DNA of 64,000 nucleotides from Blastococcus sp. VKM Ac-2987 (GTDB lineage Bacteria; Actinomycetota; Actinomycetes; Mycobacteriales; Geodermatophilaceae). The stretch spans positions 387,143 through 451,142 of the forward strand of contig NZ_JAPVBG010000001.1 of NCBI RefSeq assembly GCF_026967805.1. The letters are read 5' to 3'. The notes under the pieces were generated by a model, which worked only from the letters and a program-made list of their open reading frames with translations, was not told the origin of the DNA and ran no database searches. Shown piece after piece: positions 1-7,868 of the stretch; positions within the stretch are counted from its first letter, which is position 1; every line of letters begins with the position of its first letter. The position numbers and the translations under genes were made by a program.

Positions 1-50
1 ACGACGCCGCCCGCCACCCGTGACCGGGTGGTGGCGGCGGGGGGGCCCCC

Positions 51-99
51 CACCGCCGTGCTCCTGGTCGGCGCCGCCGACCAGGAGCACGGGACGGTG
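51..99. terminator. Strong hairpin, probable transcription terminator
   Basis: A perfect 17-bp stem (56-72 paired with 76-92) closes a 3-nt loop and is extended by CACCG/CGGTG outside a 2-nt bulge. It lies before the first gene, so it probably ends transcription from a gene left of the window. There is no T-tract, as is usual for actinobacterial terminators. A second weaker dyad lies at about 4-38. Confidence 0.6.
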
Positions 100-161
100 C
101 AGGTCCTCGGAGCCTTCCGCCTCCGTGGGTGGAGCCGCTGGAGGTCCGGGGCCGGCGCCCC

Positions 162-200
162 CCAAGAGTGGGTGGACCGCGCGATCCAAGAGTGGGTGGA
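162..200 (+). repeat. Tandem 24-bp direct repeat upstream of the first gene
   Basis: The 15-mer CCAAGAGTGGGTGGA occurs at 162-176 and again at 186-200, a 24-bp period. It sits about 100 bp ahead of the ATG at 304, where promoter or operator sites would be expected. Its role is unknown. Confidence 0.5.
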
Positions 201-303
201 TGAGGCGATACCGACCCGGAACCCCCCTCGCACCGCCGTCCGGCCGGTTACCGTTCGGCCGCTGCTACCCCGCCGTTCCACCGGCTCGTCGACCCTGGCG
301 GTG

Positions 304-1800
304 ATGACGATGACCACCCAGCCTCCGCCCGCCGTCGGGCCCGATCCGGCTCCTGGCGCGGACGCCCCGGCACCCGGCCCTGGAGCCGGCGCGGTGCCGC
401 GTCCGTCCCCTTTTCCGCGCGATCCCTCCGCCGTCCGGCCGGTGGCCCGGCCGGCGCGCCGGCGCTTCGCCGCGAAGCGGTCGACGCCGCCGTCACCGTC
501 GACGCCGCCGTCACCGCAGGCTCGGTACCACGCCGAGCTGGCGGCCCGTCGGCGGCTGCGCGCACTGGCGTTCATGACCGGCGGGCTCGGGTCCGCGGCC
601 CTGATGACGCTGGGCGGGGTCGGTGCGCCGGCCGCCGCGCCCGGCGACCTGCAGGTGGCGGCGGACGGTCAGGTGGGCTCGTCGGTCTGGACGCTGCCCG
701 AGGACAGCGGCATGGGCCCTCTGGTGATCCCGACCATCGGCGCCCTCCCGCCCGGCGCCGACGACTGGTTCCTCCCCGGCGCCCCCGCTGCGACCGTCCC
801 CAGCCTCTTCCGGTCGGACCCGCAGGAGGCGGCCCGGTCGTCCGCCCCCGCCCCGGCGACGCCGCCCCGGCCGGCCGACGCGCGGGTCGACGAGGCGCCC
901 CCCGCCGTCGACCAGGTGCCCGCCGCCGCGTCCACCTCTCGCGGCCCGACGTCGCCCCCGTCCGCGTCCCAGCAGCCCACCCCGTCGACGGCGCCGACCA
1001 CACCGTCACCCCCCTCTGCGTCCCAGCAGCCCACCCCGTCGACGGCGCCGACCACACCGTCACCCCCGTCCGCGTCCCAGCAGCCCACCCCGTCGACGGC
1101 GCCGACCAGCCCGGCGCCGCCGGTCGCGCCGGCATCCCCGACGCAGCAGCGACCCGGCCAGGAGCCCGCCGCGGGGCCCTCGCCGACGGAGCCCTCGCCC
1201 ACGGAGCCCTCGGCCACCGAACCTGCGCCCACGGAGCCCGCACCCACCGAACCCGCACCCACCGAACCCGCACCGACGGAGCCCGCACCCACCGAGCCCG
1301 CACCGACGGAGCCCGCACCCACCGAGCCCGCACCGACGGAGCCCGCGCCCACGGAGCCCGCGCCCACGGAGACGCCCGAGCCCGCCGTGGCGCTCGTGCC
1401 CGGAGCAGCGCTGGAGGTGCACGACCCCGCGACGGGCGCGCTGGTCCTCTCGGTGGTCGTGACGGACGTGGTGGCCGGCGCGTCCTGCACCGACCCCTCC
1501 GTCACCGCCGGCAACGGCTCGCTGGTGGCCGTCCGGCTCACGGTGACCACCGGGGCCGACCTCGCCCTCCTGGGCGGCGAGCGCAGCGTCGTGGCCGGCG
1601 ACTTGCACCTCGTCGGGGACGACGGCACCGTCGCCACCGGCGCCGGCCCGGCCGGGGTCTGCGACATCGGTGCGGCGCCCCTCCCGGATGGCCCGCTCGC
1701 GCCGTCCCAGGAGCTCACCGGGACGGTGGTGCTGGACGTCCAGGCCGTCTCCGGTGCGATCGTCTACCGCCCGGGGTGGGTGCCCGCGGACGGCGGGTGA
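304..1800 (+). CDS. Pro/Thr-rich repeat protein with one membrane segment and a C-terminal globular domain
   Basis: This 498-aa protein has no function I recognise. The N-terminus (about residues 1-85) is Pro/Arg-rich, followed by one hydrophobic segment near residues 90-115 that could be a signal anchor. The middle is low-complexity: three exact-length 18-aa repeats with core SASQQPTPSTAPT (952-1113), then thirteen 5-aa SPTEP/APTEP units (1180-1374). The last ~140 residues form an ordinary-looking beta-rich domain with two cysteines, reminiscent of DUF4352-type domains on secreted proteins. I infer a surface protein with a wall-spanning stalk. ATG 304 was chosen over upstream in-frame starts because the upstream part is non-protein-like; ATG 310 and GTG 301 are alternatives. 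Confidence 0.7.
   Translation: MTMTTQPPPAVGPDPAPGADAPAPGPGAGAVPRPSPFPRDPSAVRPVARPARRRFAAKRSTPPSPSTPPSPQARYHAELAARRRLRALAFMTGGLGSAALMTLGGVGAPAAAPGDLQVAADGQVGSSVWTLPEDSGMGPLVIPTIGALPPGADDWFLPGAPAATVPSLFRSDPQEAARSSAPAPATPPRPADARVDEAPPAVDQVPAAASTSRGPTSPPSASQQPTPSTAPTTPSPPSASQQPTPSTAPTTPSPPSASQQPTPSTAPTSPAPPVAPASPTQQRPGQEPAAGPSPTEPSPTEPSATEPAPTEPAPTEPAPTEPAPTEPAPTEPAPTEPAPTEPAPTEPAPTEPAPTETPEPAVALVPGAALEVHDPATGALVLSVVVTDVVAGASCTDPSVTAGNGSLVAVRLTVTTGADLALLGGERSVVAGDLHLVGDDGTVATGAGPAGVCDIGAAPLPDGPLAPSQELTGTVVLDVQAVSGAIVYRPGWVPADGG
952..1374 (+). repeat. In-frame coding repeats (3 x 54 bp, then 13 x 15 bp)
   Basis: Three 54-bp units run from 952 to 1113. Thirteen 15-bp units encoding (S/A)PTEP-type pentapeptides run from 1180 to 1374. 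All units are multiples of three, so copy-number change keeps the frame. The 54-bp copies are almost identical at the DNA level, which suggests recent duplication. Confidence 0.85.
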
Positions 1801-1850
1801 CGAGGGCCGGCGACCGAGCGGAGCCGGCCGCGCTGCGGCAGGCTGAGGGC

Positions 1851-2000
1851 ATGACGACGCCGGAGTCCGAGACGCCGCAGCCCCGCGACATCGCCCTGGA
1901 GCAGGAGTCACCGGAGGTGGCGGCCTCCCTGGAGGCGCAGAGCGCGCCCCGCGAGGCGCCGCAGGGTGACGAGGCCGACGTCGAGGGGCACCCCTCCTAG
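1851..2000 (+). CDS. Small acidic hypothetical protein (49 aa)
   Basis: This short protein is rich in Glu, Asp, Pro and Ala and is probably disordered. I recognise no family. The ATG at 1851 is preceded by a GGCTGAGGG stretch that may serve as ribosome binding site. Its TAG stop overlaps the TAG stop of the convergent K+ channel gene (CTAG at 1997-2000). Coding status rests on start, RBS and composition only. Confidence 0.45.
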   Translation: MTTPESETPQPRDIALEQESPEVAASLEAQSAPREAPQGDEADVEGHPS

Positions 2001-3031
2001 GCGCGGTGCCCGGCGGACAGCTGCCGGGCGGGGATGCGGTGCGGAGCGACGTAGTACAGCGTCGTCCCCACCTCCAGGCGGGTGTCCCAGGGCGGGCTGA
2101 CCGCGAGGCCGGCGGGGCCGCGCACGGCCAGCACGGTGGCACCGAACGTCGTGCCGAAGTGGCTCTGGCACTCGCCGAACGTGGCGTGCGGGAAGCCCGG
2201 CGGCACGGTCAGCGAGTAGGTGTTGCGCCCGCCGTGGGTCATCAGCTCGCTGTAGACCTGGGTGATCCCGGGGTCGTTCGCCTCCTCGGTGAGCAGGAAC
2301 GGCATGTGCCACTGGACGCCCTGCACGCCGGCGCTGACGTAGCGCAGCGTGTCCCGCCGCCCCAGGTCGCGCAGCGCCGCGACCAGGTGGACCCCGGGGT
2401 GGGCGTGCTCGACGGCGACCGCGACGGCGAGCGTCTCGTTGTCGTCCCGGGCGTCGACCACCACCGTCCGGGCCTGCGGCACGCACGCCCGCTGCATGAC
2501 GTCCTCGGTGGTGAGGTCGCCGCGGACGAAGTGCACCGCCGGCTGGTCGGGCATGGGGTTCTCCACGACGTCCTCCCAGGCGCACAGCGCGACCTGGGTC
2601 CGCCCCTCGGCGGTCAGCTCGGCGACGATCCGCTCGGTGCGCCCGGGCCAGTAGCCCAGCAGCACCACGTGGTCGGACATGTCCAGGGGGACCACACCTC
2701 TCAGGCGCCGGCCGCGCAACGACTGCAGGGCCTCGGACAGCTGGGTGAACAGCAGGGTCAGGGTGACGATGCCGCCCACGATGACGTAGGCGCCGATGAC
2801 CCTCCCGCCGACGGAGCTGGGGAAGACGTCGCCGTAGCCCACCGTCGCGGCGGTGACGAGGAAGTACCACCAGTAGGTGGCCGGTGCGGTGATGGCGCTG
2901 CCGGCCGGCTCGACCAGCGCCATCGCCAGCCAGCTGGAGAGGAAGACGAACACCGCGACCGCCAGCGGTAGGCGCCAACCCCTCAGCCGCAGCCGGATCA
3001 ACCGCGTGAGTCGGTGGAGGAGGAACGGCAA
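1997..3031 (-). CDS. Two-TM potassium channel with cytosolic RCK (TrkA-N) domain
   Basis: This 344-aa protein is a probable K+ channel of the MthK/Kch type. After a basic N-terminus come TM1, a pore loop with selectivity filter TVGYGD, and TM2. A Rossmann-like RCK_N domain (beginning near HVVLLGYWPG) and a C-terminal regulatory region follow. RCK domains gate such channels in response to ligands such as Ca2+ or nucleotides; the ligand here is unknown. I chose the TTG start at 3031 because a GGAG motif lies 5 nt upstream and the more upstream frame overlaps the preceding gene. It starts 35 bp after the glycerate kinase gene and may share its transcript. Confidence 0.85.
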   Translation of the reverse strand: MPFLLHRLTRLIRLRLRGWRLPLAVAVFVFLSSWLAMALVEPAGSAITAPATYWWYFLVTAATVGYGDVFPSSVGGRVIGAYVIVGGIVTLTLLFTQLSEALQSLRGRRLRGVVPLDMSDHVVLLGYWPGRTERIVAELTAEGRTQVALCAWEDVVENPMPDQPAVHFVRGDLTTEDVMQRACVPQARTVVVDARDDNETLAVAVAVEHAHPGVHLVAALRDLGRRDTLRYVSAGVQGVQWHMPFLLTEEANDPGITQVYSELMTHGGRNTYSLTVPPGFPHATFGECQSHFGTTFGATVLAVRGPAGLAVSPPWDTRLEVGTTLYYVAPHRIPARQLSAGHRA

Positions 3032-3066
3032 CGGAACTCCAGGGGCAGCGGCCGGGACGACGCAAG

Positions 3067-4200
3067 CTACCGCGCCGCGGGCGGGGGCAGCAGCCCACCG
3101 ATCACCCGCGCGGTGAGCTCCGGCAGCAGCCGCGCCGCCTCGGCCCGGCAGCGGTCGACGTCCGGCTCGATCTCCGCCAGCCCGTGCGCGGCCCGGAAGC
3201 CCGCGGCGCGCAGCCGCTCGACCGGCAGCCGCACCACGCCGGCCAGCGCCAGGCAGGGCACGCCGGCCGCGCCCGCACGGGCTGCCACCTCGGCCGGGGC
3301 CTTGCCGTGCAGCGTCTGCTCGTCCAGGGCCCCCTCCCCGGTGACGGCCAGCCGGGCCCCGCGGAGCACGTCGGACACGCCCATCAGGTCGCACACCAGC
3401 CCGGCCCCGGAGACGACCCGCCCCCCGACCGCGAGCGCGCCGGCCGCCGTGCCGCCCGCGCCACCGGCGCCGGGGACGTCGGCGACGTCGACCCCGAGGT
3501 CCCGCGCGAGGACGGCGGCGTACCGGGCCAGGGCCGCGTCCAGCGTGCGCACCTCGTCCGGGGCGGCGCCCTTCTGCGGGCCGAAGACGTGGGCCGCGCC
3601 GGAGGGCCCGGTGAGCGGGTTGTCGACGTCGGAGGCGACGACCAGCTCCACCCCGGCCAGCCGCGGGTCCAGCCCGGTCGCGTCGGCCCGGGCCAGGGAG
3701 CGCAGCCCGCCGCCACCGGCGGGGACGTCCCGCCCGTCGGCGTCGAGCAGCCGGACGCCGAGCGCCTGGAGCATCCCCGCCCCGCCGTCGGTGGTCGCGC
3801 TGCCACCGATGCCGAGCACGATCCGACTGACCCCGTGGTCGAGTGCGGCGACGATCAGCTCGCCGACGCCCCGGGTGGTGGCGGTCAGCGGCGCCGGGCG
3901 GGCCAGCCCGAGCCCGGCCGCGGTGGCGAGCTCCAGCACGGCGACGCCCGGTCGCAGGGCGAGCAGCGCCTCCCGCGGCCGCCCGTCCGGGCCGGTCACG
4001 GTGACCGGCTCGGGCCGGAAGCCGGCCCAGAGCGCCGCGGCGACCGTGCCCTCCCCGCCGTCGGCGACCGGCCGCAGGACGACCTCGACCTCGGGGCGCA
4101 CCCGGGCGATGCCGTCGGCGATGGCGCGAGCCGCGGCCTCGGCGGTCAGGCTGCCCTTGAACGAGTCGGGGGCGATCACGACGTGCACGACGGGCAGCAT
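3067..4200 (-). CDS. Glycerate kinase (GlxK family)
   Basis: This 377-aa protein matches type I glycerate kinases in length and motifs. The N-terminus VIAPDSFKGSLTA is the family signature, and GIGGSATTDGGAGM and GEGALDEQ also match conserved blocks. The enzyme phosphorylates D-glycerate with ATP to 2- or 3-phosphoglycerate, linking glyoxylate or serine-type carbon to glycolysis. ATG 4200 gives the normal N-terminus. It is divergent from the acyl-CoA dehydrogenase gene with only 36 bp between starts, so the promoters must be compact or overlapping. The K+ channel gene follows closely on the same strand. Confidence 0.92.
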   Translation of the reverse strand: MLPVVHVVIAPDSFKGSLTAEAAARAIADGIARVRPEVEVVLRPVADGGEGTVAAALWAGFRPEPVTVTGPDGRPREALLALRPGVAVLELATAAGLGLARPAPLTATTRGVGELIVAALDHGVSRIVLGIGGSATTDGGAGMLQALGVRLLDADGRDVPAGGGGLRSLARADATGLDPRLAGVELVVASDVDNPLTGPSGAAHVFGPQKGAAPDEVRTLDAALARYAAVLARDLGVDVADVPGAGGAGGTAAGALAVGGRVVSGAGLVCDLMGVSDVLRGARLAVTGEGALDEQTLHGKAPAEVAARAGAAGVPCLALAGVVRLPVERLRAAGFRAAHGLAEIEPDVDRCRAEAARLLPELTARVIGGLLPPPAAR

Positions 4201-4236
4201 GCCCCTTTCCGTCGTACGTTCGGGGTCGTGACCGCC

Positions 4237-5415
4237 ATGACGCCGGACTTCTACGCCATCGAGGACCTCCTCGAGCCCGCCGAGATCGAGATCCGCGACC
4301 GGGTGCGTGCCTTCTGCGACGCAGAGGTCACCCCGCACATCAACGACTACTGGGAACGCGCGGACTTCCCGTTCGAGATGGCGCACAAGCTGGCCGGGCT
4401 GGGCATCGTCGGCGGCACCATCGAGGGCCACGGCTGCCCCGGCATGAGCAACGTGGCCGCCGGGCTCGTCGCGGCCGAGCTGGCCCGCGCCGACGGCAGC
4501 ATCGGCACCTTCAACGGGGTGCACAGCTTCCTGGCGATGCAGTCGATCGCCGTCCTCGGCGACGACGAGCAGCGCGAGCGCTGGCTGCCGGAGATGGCGC
4601 GCCTGGAGAAGATCGGCGCCTTCGGCCTCACCGAGCCCAAGCACGGCTCCGACGCCGTCGGCCTGGAGACCTCGGCCCGTCCGGACGGCGACGGCTTCGT
4701 GCTCAACGGGCAGAAGAAGTGGATCGGCAACGGCTCGATCGCCGACTACGTGATCATCTGGGCCCGCGGCGAGGACGGGAAGGTCGGTGGCTACGTCGTC
4801 GAGAAGGGGACGCCCGGCTACGAGGCGACGGTCATGACCGGCAAGACCGCGCTGCGCGCGGTGTGGCAGGCCGAGATCACGCTGACCGACGTGCGGGTGC
4901 CGGCGGAGAACAAGCTGGCCAACTGCCACTCGTTCAAGGACGTCTCCTCGATGCTGGACCGCACCCGGTACACGGTGGCGTGGCGGGCGCTGGGCCTGGC
5001 GACGGCGTCCTACGAGCTGGCGCTGGCGCACGCGATGCAGCGCGAGCAGTTCGGGCAGCCCATCGCGGGCTTCCAGCTGGTGCAGGACAAGCTGGCCCGG
5101 ATGCTCGCCGAGATCACCTCGATGCAGCTGATGTGCTGGCGGCTGTCGAAGCTCGCCGACTCCGGCCGGATGACCGCGGCCATGGCCTCGCTGGCGAAGA
5201 TGAACCACGCGGCGAAGGCACGGGCGATCGTGGCCGACGCCCGCGACATCCTCGGCGGCGACGGCATCCTGCTCGACCACCACATCGCCCGGCACCACGC
5301 CGACATGGAGGCGATCTTCACCTTCGAGGGGACCGACTCGGTGCAGGCGCTGATCGTCGGCCGCGCGATCACGGGGCTGTCGGCGATCAGCGGGCGGAAG
5401 CCCGAGAAGTCCTGA
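4237..5415 (+). CDS. Acyl-CoA dehydrogenase, glutaryl-CoA dehydrogenase-like
   Basis: This 392-aa flavoprotein has the full acyl-CoA dehydrogenase layout: N-terminal helical domain, middle beta domain (FGLTEPKHGSD, then QKKWIGNG) and C-terminal helical domain. The catalytic Glu lies in FTFEGTDSVQALIVGRAITG, near residue 370, and this YEGT-like block is typical of the glutaryl-CoA dehydrogenase branch. It probably oxidises an acyl-CoA in the cytosol and passes electrons to ETF; whether it also decarboxylates glutaryl-CoA cannot be told. A GTG at 4228 is an alternative start. No linked lysine-degradation genes are seen. Confidence 0.9.
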   Translation: MTPDFYAIEDLLEPAEIEIRDRVRAFCDAEVTPHINDYWERADFPFEMAHKLAGLGIVGGTIEGHGCPGMSNVAAGLVAAELARADGSIGTFNGVHSFLAMQSIAVLGDDEQRERWLPEMARLEKIGAFGLTEPKHGSDAVGLETSARPDGDGFVLNGQKKWIGNGSIADYVIIWARGEDGKVGGYVVEKGTPGYEATVMTGKTALRAVWQAEITLTDVRVPAENKLANCHSFKDVSSMLDRTRYTVAWRALGLATASYELALAHAMQREQFGQPIAGFQLVQDKLARMLAEITSMQLMCWRLSKLADSGRMTAAMASLAKMNHAAKARAIVADARDILGGDGILLDHHIARHHADMEAIFTFEGTDSVQALIVGRAITGLSAISGRKPEKS

Positions 5416-5501
5416 CGCACCGGGCCCCACGGCCGGCGTCGTGGGGCTCGCGAGCAGGCGGACCGGGTCCCTGCTGGGATCCGGGGCTCGGGCGCGCCGG
5501 G

Positions 5502-5765
5502 TCAGCGTCGCGCGGCGGTCAGCCGGCTGTCGACGGCGGTGAGGCGGGCGCACTCCGGGCAGCCGGTGCGGCCGATGCCGACCCGCTCCCACTTCTGCGT
5601 GCCCCACACCTGGACGATGGCGCCGCACACGGCCAGCTCGACCTCGCCGTCCAGCTCGGCCGGCGGCCGGTGCGCCTCCACGGCGTGCCAGGGGTAACTC
5701 GGCTCCGTCTGCGGCCCACCCGACCAGCGGTCCGGGCGGGCGAACCCTACGGCGTACGTGTCCAC
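5502..5765 (-). CDS. Small hypothetical protein with CPEC motif
   Basis: This 87-aa protein has a lone cysteine (AVCGA) and a CPEC motif near the C-terminus, together suggestive of a treble-clef or zinc-ribbon-like fold. The N-terminal half is Pro/Trp-rich. I do not recognise a named family. The GTG start at 5765 leads directly into MDTYAVGF. It is convergent with the acyl-CoA dehydrogenase gene and stands alone. Confidence 0.6.
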   Translation of the reverse strand: MDTYAVGFARPDRWSGGPQTEPSYPWHAVEAHRPPAELDGEVELAVCGAIVQVWGTQKWERVGIGRTGCPECARLTAVDSRLTAARR

Positions 5766-5938
5766 GAGGTTAACGTTTCCCCGGCCGCCGGGCGCTCAAT
5801 CCCCCTGTTCAGGCGAAAACCGGACGTCGGGGACCGGCTGCGCGGCCACCCTCCGCTGTCGCCGGAAGCGGAGCGCACCCCTCCGGGTGACGCCGGCCGC
5901 ACGCTACCGTCGTAGTCCTCGCGGGAGGAGCACGCACC

Positions 5939-6244
5939 ATGGATCCGATCAGCCTGCTGGTGGGCGCGGCGCTGCTCGGCGCCGGGTTCGCCGCCGGGCG
6001 GCTGGGCCGCGGCCGGCGGACGGCTCCTCCCCCACCGGTGACGCCGCTCTGCGGCTGCGGGCACACGCTCAGCCAGCACGACACCGGGACCAACACCTGC
6101 TACGCCGAGCTGCGCCGGGACACCTACGACAAGCGGGGTCGCTGGTCGGGGCACAGCTGGGTGCCCTGCACCTGCCGCCAGTACGTCGGCCCGCGGCCGA
6201 TCGACGAGGTGTTCGTGCCCCGGGTGCTGCCCCCCGGCGACTGA
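5939..6244 (+). CDS. Small membrane-anchored Cys-rich protein
   Basis: This 101-aa protein starts with a hydrophobic glycine-zipper-like helix (about residues 4-22) and a basic stop-transfer patch. A soluble region follows with CGCGH, a single Cys and CTC, which could bind one metal ion. The ATG has a strong GGAGGAG ribosome binding site. The gene lies 29 bp before the esterase gene and probably forms an operon with it. Function unknown. Confidence 0.7.
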   Translation: MDPISLLVGAALLGAGFAAGRLGRGRRTAPPPPVTPLCGCGHTLSQHDTGTNTCYAELRRDTYDKRGRWSGHSWVPCTCRQYVGPRPIDEVFVPRVLPPGD

Positions 6245-6273
6245 TCCACCGGTTCCCCGGGCATCGAGGCCAG

Positions 6274-7050
6274 GTGAGTCCTCGATCCCAGCCGGCCCGC
6301 GGCGAGCGCACCGATGCCCTGCTCGCCCTCTCCGAACCGGCGCGTGCCCTGGTCAGCGCCGGCGCGCTGGCCGCCGGGCGGCCCCTGCTGCGCCTGGCGC
6401 CGCGCGGCGAGCCGCACCCCGTGGTCGTCCTGCCCGGCTGGCTGGCCTCGGACGTCTCCACCCGCACGCTGCGCACCTGGCTCGGCCGCCTGGGCTATCC
6501 CACCGTGGGCTGGGACCTCGGCCGCAACCACGGCCCCCGCCCCGAGATCGTCGACGGCGTCCGCGCGCTGGTGGAGCGGCTCGCCGACGAGCACGGCGGG
6601 CCGGTGAGCATCGTGGGCCAGAGCCTGGGCGGCGTCTTCGCCCGTCGGCTGGCCGAGCGCAGCCCACGGCTGGTCCGGCAGGTGGTCTCCCTCGGCTCCC
6701 CCATCGCCGGCATCCCGCCGCGGCCGCGACGCGCCGCGAGCCGCGACGGCATGGTCCGGGAGTACCGCCGGCTGCGGGCGGTGGAGGACGTCCGGCCGGC
6801 CCGGGCGCTCCCCGTGCCGAGCACCTCGGTCTACTCCCGCTGGGACGGCGTGGTCGACTGGCGCACCTGCCTCCAGGAGGAGGGGCCCCGCAGCGAGAAC
6901 GTCGCCGTGCACGCCAGCCACCTGGGCATGGGCGTGGACCCGGCGGTGCTCTGGATCGTGGCCGACCGGCTGGCCCAGCCGCGCGGTGCCTGGCGCCCCT
7001 TCGTGCGGCCGACGCGGCTCGGCGTGCGCTCGCTCTTCCCCGTGGAGTGA
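6274..7050 (+). CDS. Alpha/beta-hydrolase (esterase/lipase-like)
   Basis: This 258-aa protein has the alpha/beta hydrolase core. VVVLPGWLAS gives the oxyanion region after the first strand, GQSLGG is the nucleophile elbow with catalytic Ser, and SRWDGVVDW and ASHLGMG supply the likely Asp and His. It resembles PGAP1/lipase-class hydrolases. There is no clear signal peptide, so it should act in the cytosol; the substrate is unknown. GTG 6274 is the first start after the previous stop and has a weak GAGG-type site. No ATG is available upstream in frame without overlapping the preceding gene. Confidence 0.8.
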   Translation: MSPRSQPARGERTDALLALSEPARALVSAGALAAGRPLLRLAPRGEPHPVVVLPGWLASDVSTRTLRTWLGRLGYPTVGWDLGRNHGPRPEIVDGVRALVERLADEHGGPVSIVGQSLGGVFARRLAERSPRLVRQVVSLGSPIAGIPPRPRRAASRDGMVREYRRLRAVEDVRPARALPVPSTSVYSRWDGVVDWRTCLQEEGPRSENVAVHASHLGMGVDPAVLWIVADRLAQPRGAWRPFVRPTRLGVRSLFPVE

Positions 7051-7097
7051 GCACCCGACCCCTCGCGGCCGCCTGCGGTCAGGGCTCGTCCGCCGCG

Positions 7098-7112
7098 CTC
7101 AGGTCCAGCTGA
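7098..7112. repeat. 15-bp direct repeat, left copy (matches 7854-7868)
   Basis: CTCAGGTCCAGCTGA here is identical to 7854-7868, where it forms the 3' end and stop codon of cobS. The two copies bracket the reductase gene. The flanking bases differ, so the match is exactly 15 bp. Confidence 0.75.
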
Positions 7113-7215
7113 GCTCAGCAGCGAGGGCTGCGGGGTGCGATGAGTTCCCCTCGCGTGGGCTGTCAGAAGAACGAACGACTGCTGATCGCCACCGGATCGA
7201 GCGCGGGAGCTCCTC

Positions 7216-7809
7216 GTGGGACGACTGATCATCAACAACGCCATCACCGTCGACGGCGCCTTCGAGGCGCCGGTGCCCGAACCCGACGGGTGGCTCGTCC
7301 TGGACCCTGACAGCCAGCGCGCCTCGCTCGAGAAGTGGCAGGCAGCCGACGCGATGGTGCTCGGGCGCAAGACCTACCAGGGCCTCGCCGCGGTGTGGCC
7401 GCAGATGGCGGACCTCCCCGGGTACGAGGCCTACGCGCATCGGATGAACAGCATGACCAAGTACGTCGCGTCCCGGACGCTGAGCGGCCCGCTGACCTGG
7501 AACGCCACCCTGCTCGAAGGCGACCTGGCCGACAGCGTGAACGACCTCAAGGACAGGCACTCGGGCAACCTGATCGTCACGGGTGCCGGCGAACTGGCCC
7601 GCGACCTCATGGCCCAGGACCTCGTCGACGAGCTCTGGTTCACGGTGAGCCCCTACCTCTGGCCGACCGGGCCCCGGATCTTCGACGACCTCGGCGCCGT
7701 CCGTCTGGAGCTCGTCGCCACCACGACGTTCCCGTCGGGTTCGGTGCTCCTGCGCTACCGGCCCGCCCCTGCCGACCGGAGACGCCGGTCCGCGGACCGA
7801 CGCTGGTGA
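7216..7809 (+). CDS. Dihydrofolate reductase-fold (RibD C-terminal-like) reductase
   Basis: This 197-aa protein belongs to the DHFR/RibD_C superfamily: start IINNAITVDG, AMVLGRKTYQG for NADPH binding, and LIVTGAGELARDL near the nucleotide site. Many small actinobacterial members are of unknown substrate and are not true folate reductases. The GTG start has GGGAG 6 nt upstream. The last ~20 residues are Arg-rich. It is convergent with cobS and is bracketed by a 15-bp direct repeat (see findings), which suggests it was inserted next to the cobalamin operon. Confidence 0.85.
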   Translation: MGRLIINNAITVDGAFEAPVPEPDGWLVLDPDSQRASLEKWQAADAMVLGRKTYQGLAAVWPQMADLPGYEAYAHRMNSMTKYVASRTLSGPLTWNATLLEGDLADSVNDLKDRHSGNLIVTGAGELARDLMAQDLVDELWFTVSPYLWPTGPRIFDDLGAVRLELVATTTFPSGSVLLRYRPAPADRRRRSADRRW

Positions 7810-7853
7810 CCCCGGGAACGGACCTCCCACCCAGAGGACACCCCGCTGCCGGA

Positions 7854-7868
7854 CTCAGGTCCAGCTGA
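7854..7868. repeat. 15-bp direct repeat, right copy (cobS 3' end)
   Basis: This is the second exact copy of CTCAGGTCCAGCTGA. On the minus strand it encodes the last residues of CobS (Ser-Trp-Thr) plus the stop. Confidence 0.75.

Noticed and set aside
572..1718. Long open frames on the minus strand opposite the Pro/Thr-rich gene
   Set aside because: They are shadows of the repeats, have Arg/Gly/Ser-only composition and no ribosome binding site. The plus-strand protein has a membrane segment and a globular C-terminus.
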